The position numbers and the translations under genes were made by a program. Shown here piece after piece: positions 62,638-64,000 of a stretch of 64,000 bases of DNA. The notes below the pieces were generated by a model. The model did no database searches, was not told the DNA's origin, and was given only the letters and a program-made list of their open reading frames with translations. How positions within the stretch are numbered: position 1 is the first letter of the stretch; each line of letters begins with the position of its first letter. Location: the NCBI RefSeq assembly GCF_017876535.1, contig NZ_JAGIOF010000001.1, positions 2,666,001 to 2,730,000 of the forward strand. Direction: 5' to 3'. The DNA comes from Paeniglutamicibacter kerguelensis (GTDB lineage: Bacteria; Actinomycetota; Actinomycetes; Actinomycetales; Micrococcaceae).

Positions 62638-64000
62638 CTACAGGTCGGCCAGCGCCCCCGCGGGGTTCTCCATGGCATCGGCAACGAAGCGCAGGAAGCC
62701 TGCCGCAACGCCGCCGTCGCAGACGCGGTGGTCGAAGGCCAGCGTCAGCTCGGTGACCTTGCGGACGGCAAGCTCCCCGTTGACGACCCACGGCTTGTCG
62801 ATGATGCGGCCGACGCCCAGGATCGCGACCTCCGGGTAGTTGATGATGGCGGCCGAGCCGTCAACCCCGAAGACACCGTAGTTGTTCAGCGTGAAGGTGC
62901 CGCTGGTCAGCTCGGCCACCGTGGCCTTGCCGGAGCGGGTGACCTCGGTGAGCCGCGCCAGCTCGGCATTGATGCCACGGGCGCTGAGCTGCTGGGCGTT
63001 GCGGATGGCCGGAACCATCAGCCCGCGGTCGGTCTGCGCGGCGATGCCGAGGTTGATCCCGTCGAACCCGACGATCTCCACGTCGCCCTGCGCATTTGTC
63101 TCGATGCGGCTGTTCAGCTCCGGGTACTTCTGCAGCCCGGCCACCACGAAGCGCGCAATGAACGCCAGCAGCCCGGGGGTGTTCTGCGGGTCCCTGGCCT
63201 TGAGCGAGCTTCGCATCTCCAGCAACGCCGTGGCGTCCACGTCGACCCAGACCGTGGCCTCGGGGATTTCGCTGCGCGAGCGCGCCATGGCCTGGGCAAT
63301 GGTCTTACGGACGCCAGTGATCGGGGTGCGCGAGGCAACCGCCAGGCCGGAGCGCGAGTCGAGCTCGCCGGTCTCCGCACTTGCTGCACGCGGCGCGACG
63401 ACTGCAGGCTGCGCAGCGGGCGCGGCAGCCGGAGCCGGTGCGGCAGCCGGAGCCGGTGCGGCGACAACCGCCGCCGCGACCGGGGCAGCGGATGCGGCCT
63501 CGACGTCGCTGCGCAAAATCAGCCCGCCGATCCCGGATCCCGCGAGCGTGGCAATGTCGATGCCGCGGTCCCTTGCCAGCTTGCGGACCAGCGGCGAGAT
63601 CACCAGCGGCGCACGCAGCGGCACCGAAACCGCCGCACGAACCTGTGCCTGTGCCGGGGCTGTTCCCACGGCCCCGCCGCGCGGACGGCGCTTGCGCGCC
63701 TTGGCGGCCAGCCCGTCGGGGGTGCCGTAGCCGATGAGCACGTTGCCGGATCCCTCGGCCTCGGGCTCGGCAACCCCCGCGCGTTCCTCCTCGCGGTAGG
63801 ACAATGCCACCTCGCGCACCGGCTGGGAGGCCGTTGCGGGCTCGGCTTCGCTGCCCTCCTCAAGCACGGAGATCAACGGGGTGTCGACCTGGATCATTTC
63901 GCCCGCGGCGCCGTGCAGCTGGTGCACGGTTCCGGCATACGGGCTTGGCACCTCCACCATCGACTTGGCGGTCTCGACCTCGGCAATCGGCTGGTCGATG
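62638..64000 (-). CDS. 2-oxoacid dehydrogenase acyltransferase (E2), N-terminus off the right edge
   Basis: The last 453 residues of an E2. The lipoyl domain is cut by the window edge, but the lipoyl-lysine motif ETAKSMVEVP is seen there. A linker with long Ala/Pro stretches (A/P/G repeats) leads to a peripheral-subunit-binding domain (LVRKLARDRGIDIATLAGSG) and the catalytic domain, with DHRVCDGG (His and Asp) near the end. The target is probably a branched-chain or other 2-oxoacid dehydrogenase; E1 and E3 would lie beyond the window. Confidence 0.95.
   Translation of the reverse strand, partial: IDQPIAEVETAKSMVEVPSPYAGTVHQLHGAAGEMIQVDTPLISVLEEGSEAEPATASQPVREVALSYREEERAGVAEPEAEGSGNVLIGYGTPDGLAAKARKRRPRGGAVGTAPAQAQVRAAVSVPLRAPLVISPLVRKLARDRGIDIATLAGSGIGGLILRSDVEAASAAPVAAAVVAAPAPAAAPAPAAAPAAQPAVVAPRAASAETGELDSRSGLAVASRTPITGVRKTIAQAMARSRSEIPEATVWVDVDATALLEMRSSLKARDPQNTPGLLAFIARFVVAGLQKYPELNSRIETNAQGDVEIVGFDGINLGIAAQTDRGLMVPAIRNAQQLSARGINAELARLTEVTRSGKATVAELTSGTFTLNNYGVFGVDGSAAIINYPEVAILGVGRIIDKPWVVNGELAVRKVTELTLAFDHRVCDGGVAAGFLRFVADAMENPAGALADL

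Noticed and set aside
1..64000. CRISPR array, IS element, prophage or rRNA
   Set aside because: No repeat-spacer pattern, transposase, phage gene or rRNA sequence was seen.

Overview
The window looks like chromosomal DNA of a high-GC actinobacterium of the Micrococcaceae (Arthrobacter / Paeniglutamicibacter type). That placement is inferred from strong G/C third-position bias, several apparently leaderless genes, a complete set of menaquinone genes, a MetS/MetP sodium-coupled importer beside a PucR-type regulator and gabT, an actinobacterial FprA, and an efeUOB iron locus. No rRNA, IS element, prophage or CRISPR array was seen. The DNA reads as ordinary core and accessory chromosome.

Layout. 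1-10 kb: a DUF2797-type protein and a MinD/EspI-like ATPase with a long disordered N-terminus, two DedA membrane proteins, an esterase gene broken by a one-base frameshift, a lipoprotein, an AlkC/AlkD-like HEAT-repeat protein, and three tRNAs (two identical tRNA-Thr and one tRNA-Met). 10-20 kb: a DEAD-box cold-shock helicase with an RGG tail, a MOSC protein with a CstR/CsoR-like repressor, a small leaderless ORF with a membrane protein, a cbs-metB transsulfuration pair, an AlkA-like glycosylase, thioredoxin, tRNA-Tyr and YajQ. 20-32 kb: efeUOB iron uptake, HtpX, an MFS exporter, a Fur-family regulator with catalase and a palindromic operator, FprA, RarD and GabT. 33-40.6 kb: the metP-metS importer with a divergent PucR regulator, a SUKH-like protein, a HIT hydrolase, and the menaquinone genes for polyprenyl diphosphate synthase, MenG and MenF. 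40.7-50 kb: a glutamate/glutamine-type ABC transporter and a beta-galactoside module (two permeases, a binding lipoprotein, a LacI regulator and a GH35 beta-galactosidase) tied together by two identical operator palindromes. 50-64 kb: MenD, an ECF sigma factor with a membrane-anchored partner, a PhoX phosphatase, GtrA, MenC, an ArsR-type regulator with an SRPBCC partner and palindromic operator, a PAP2 phosphatase, an MFS protein, an MBL-fold hydrolase, and the C-terminal part of a 2-oxoacid dehydrogenase E2.

How the genes work together. The menaquinone genes (menF, menG, polyprenyl synthase, menD, menC) lie on both sides of the sugar module and the ECF/PhoX block, as if a men region had been interrupted by later insertions. 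Iron and peroxide functions cluster: efeUOB, the MFS protein, the Fur-family regulator and catalase. The sugar module is a self-contained regulon with its own operators.

Nothing here is an obviously undescribed multi-gene system. The most unusual items are a 16-bp perfect hairpin that puts the menD ribosome-binding site and start codon in its loop, an orphan plus-strand terminator in the deaD leader that may mark a small RNA, a decayed gene next to the deaD terminator, the esterase frameshift, and a set of leaderless genes including an unannotated 38-codon ORF.
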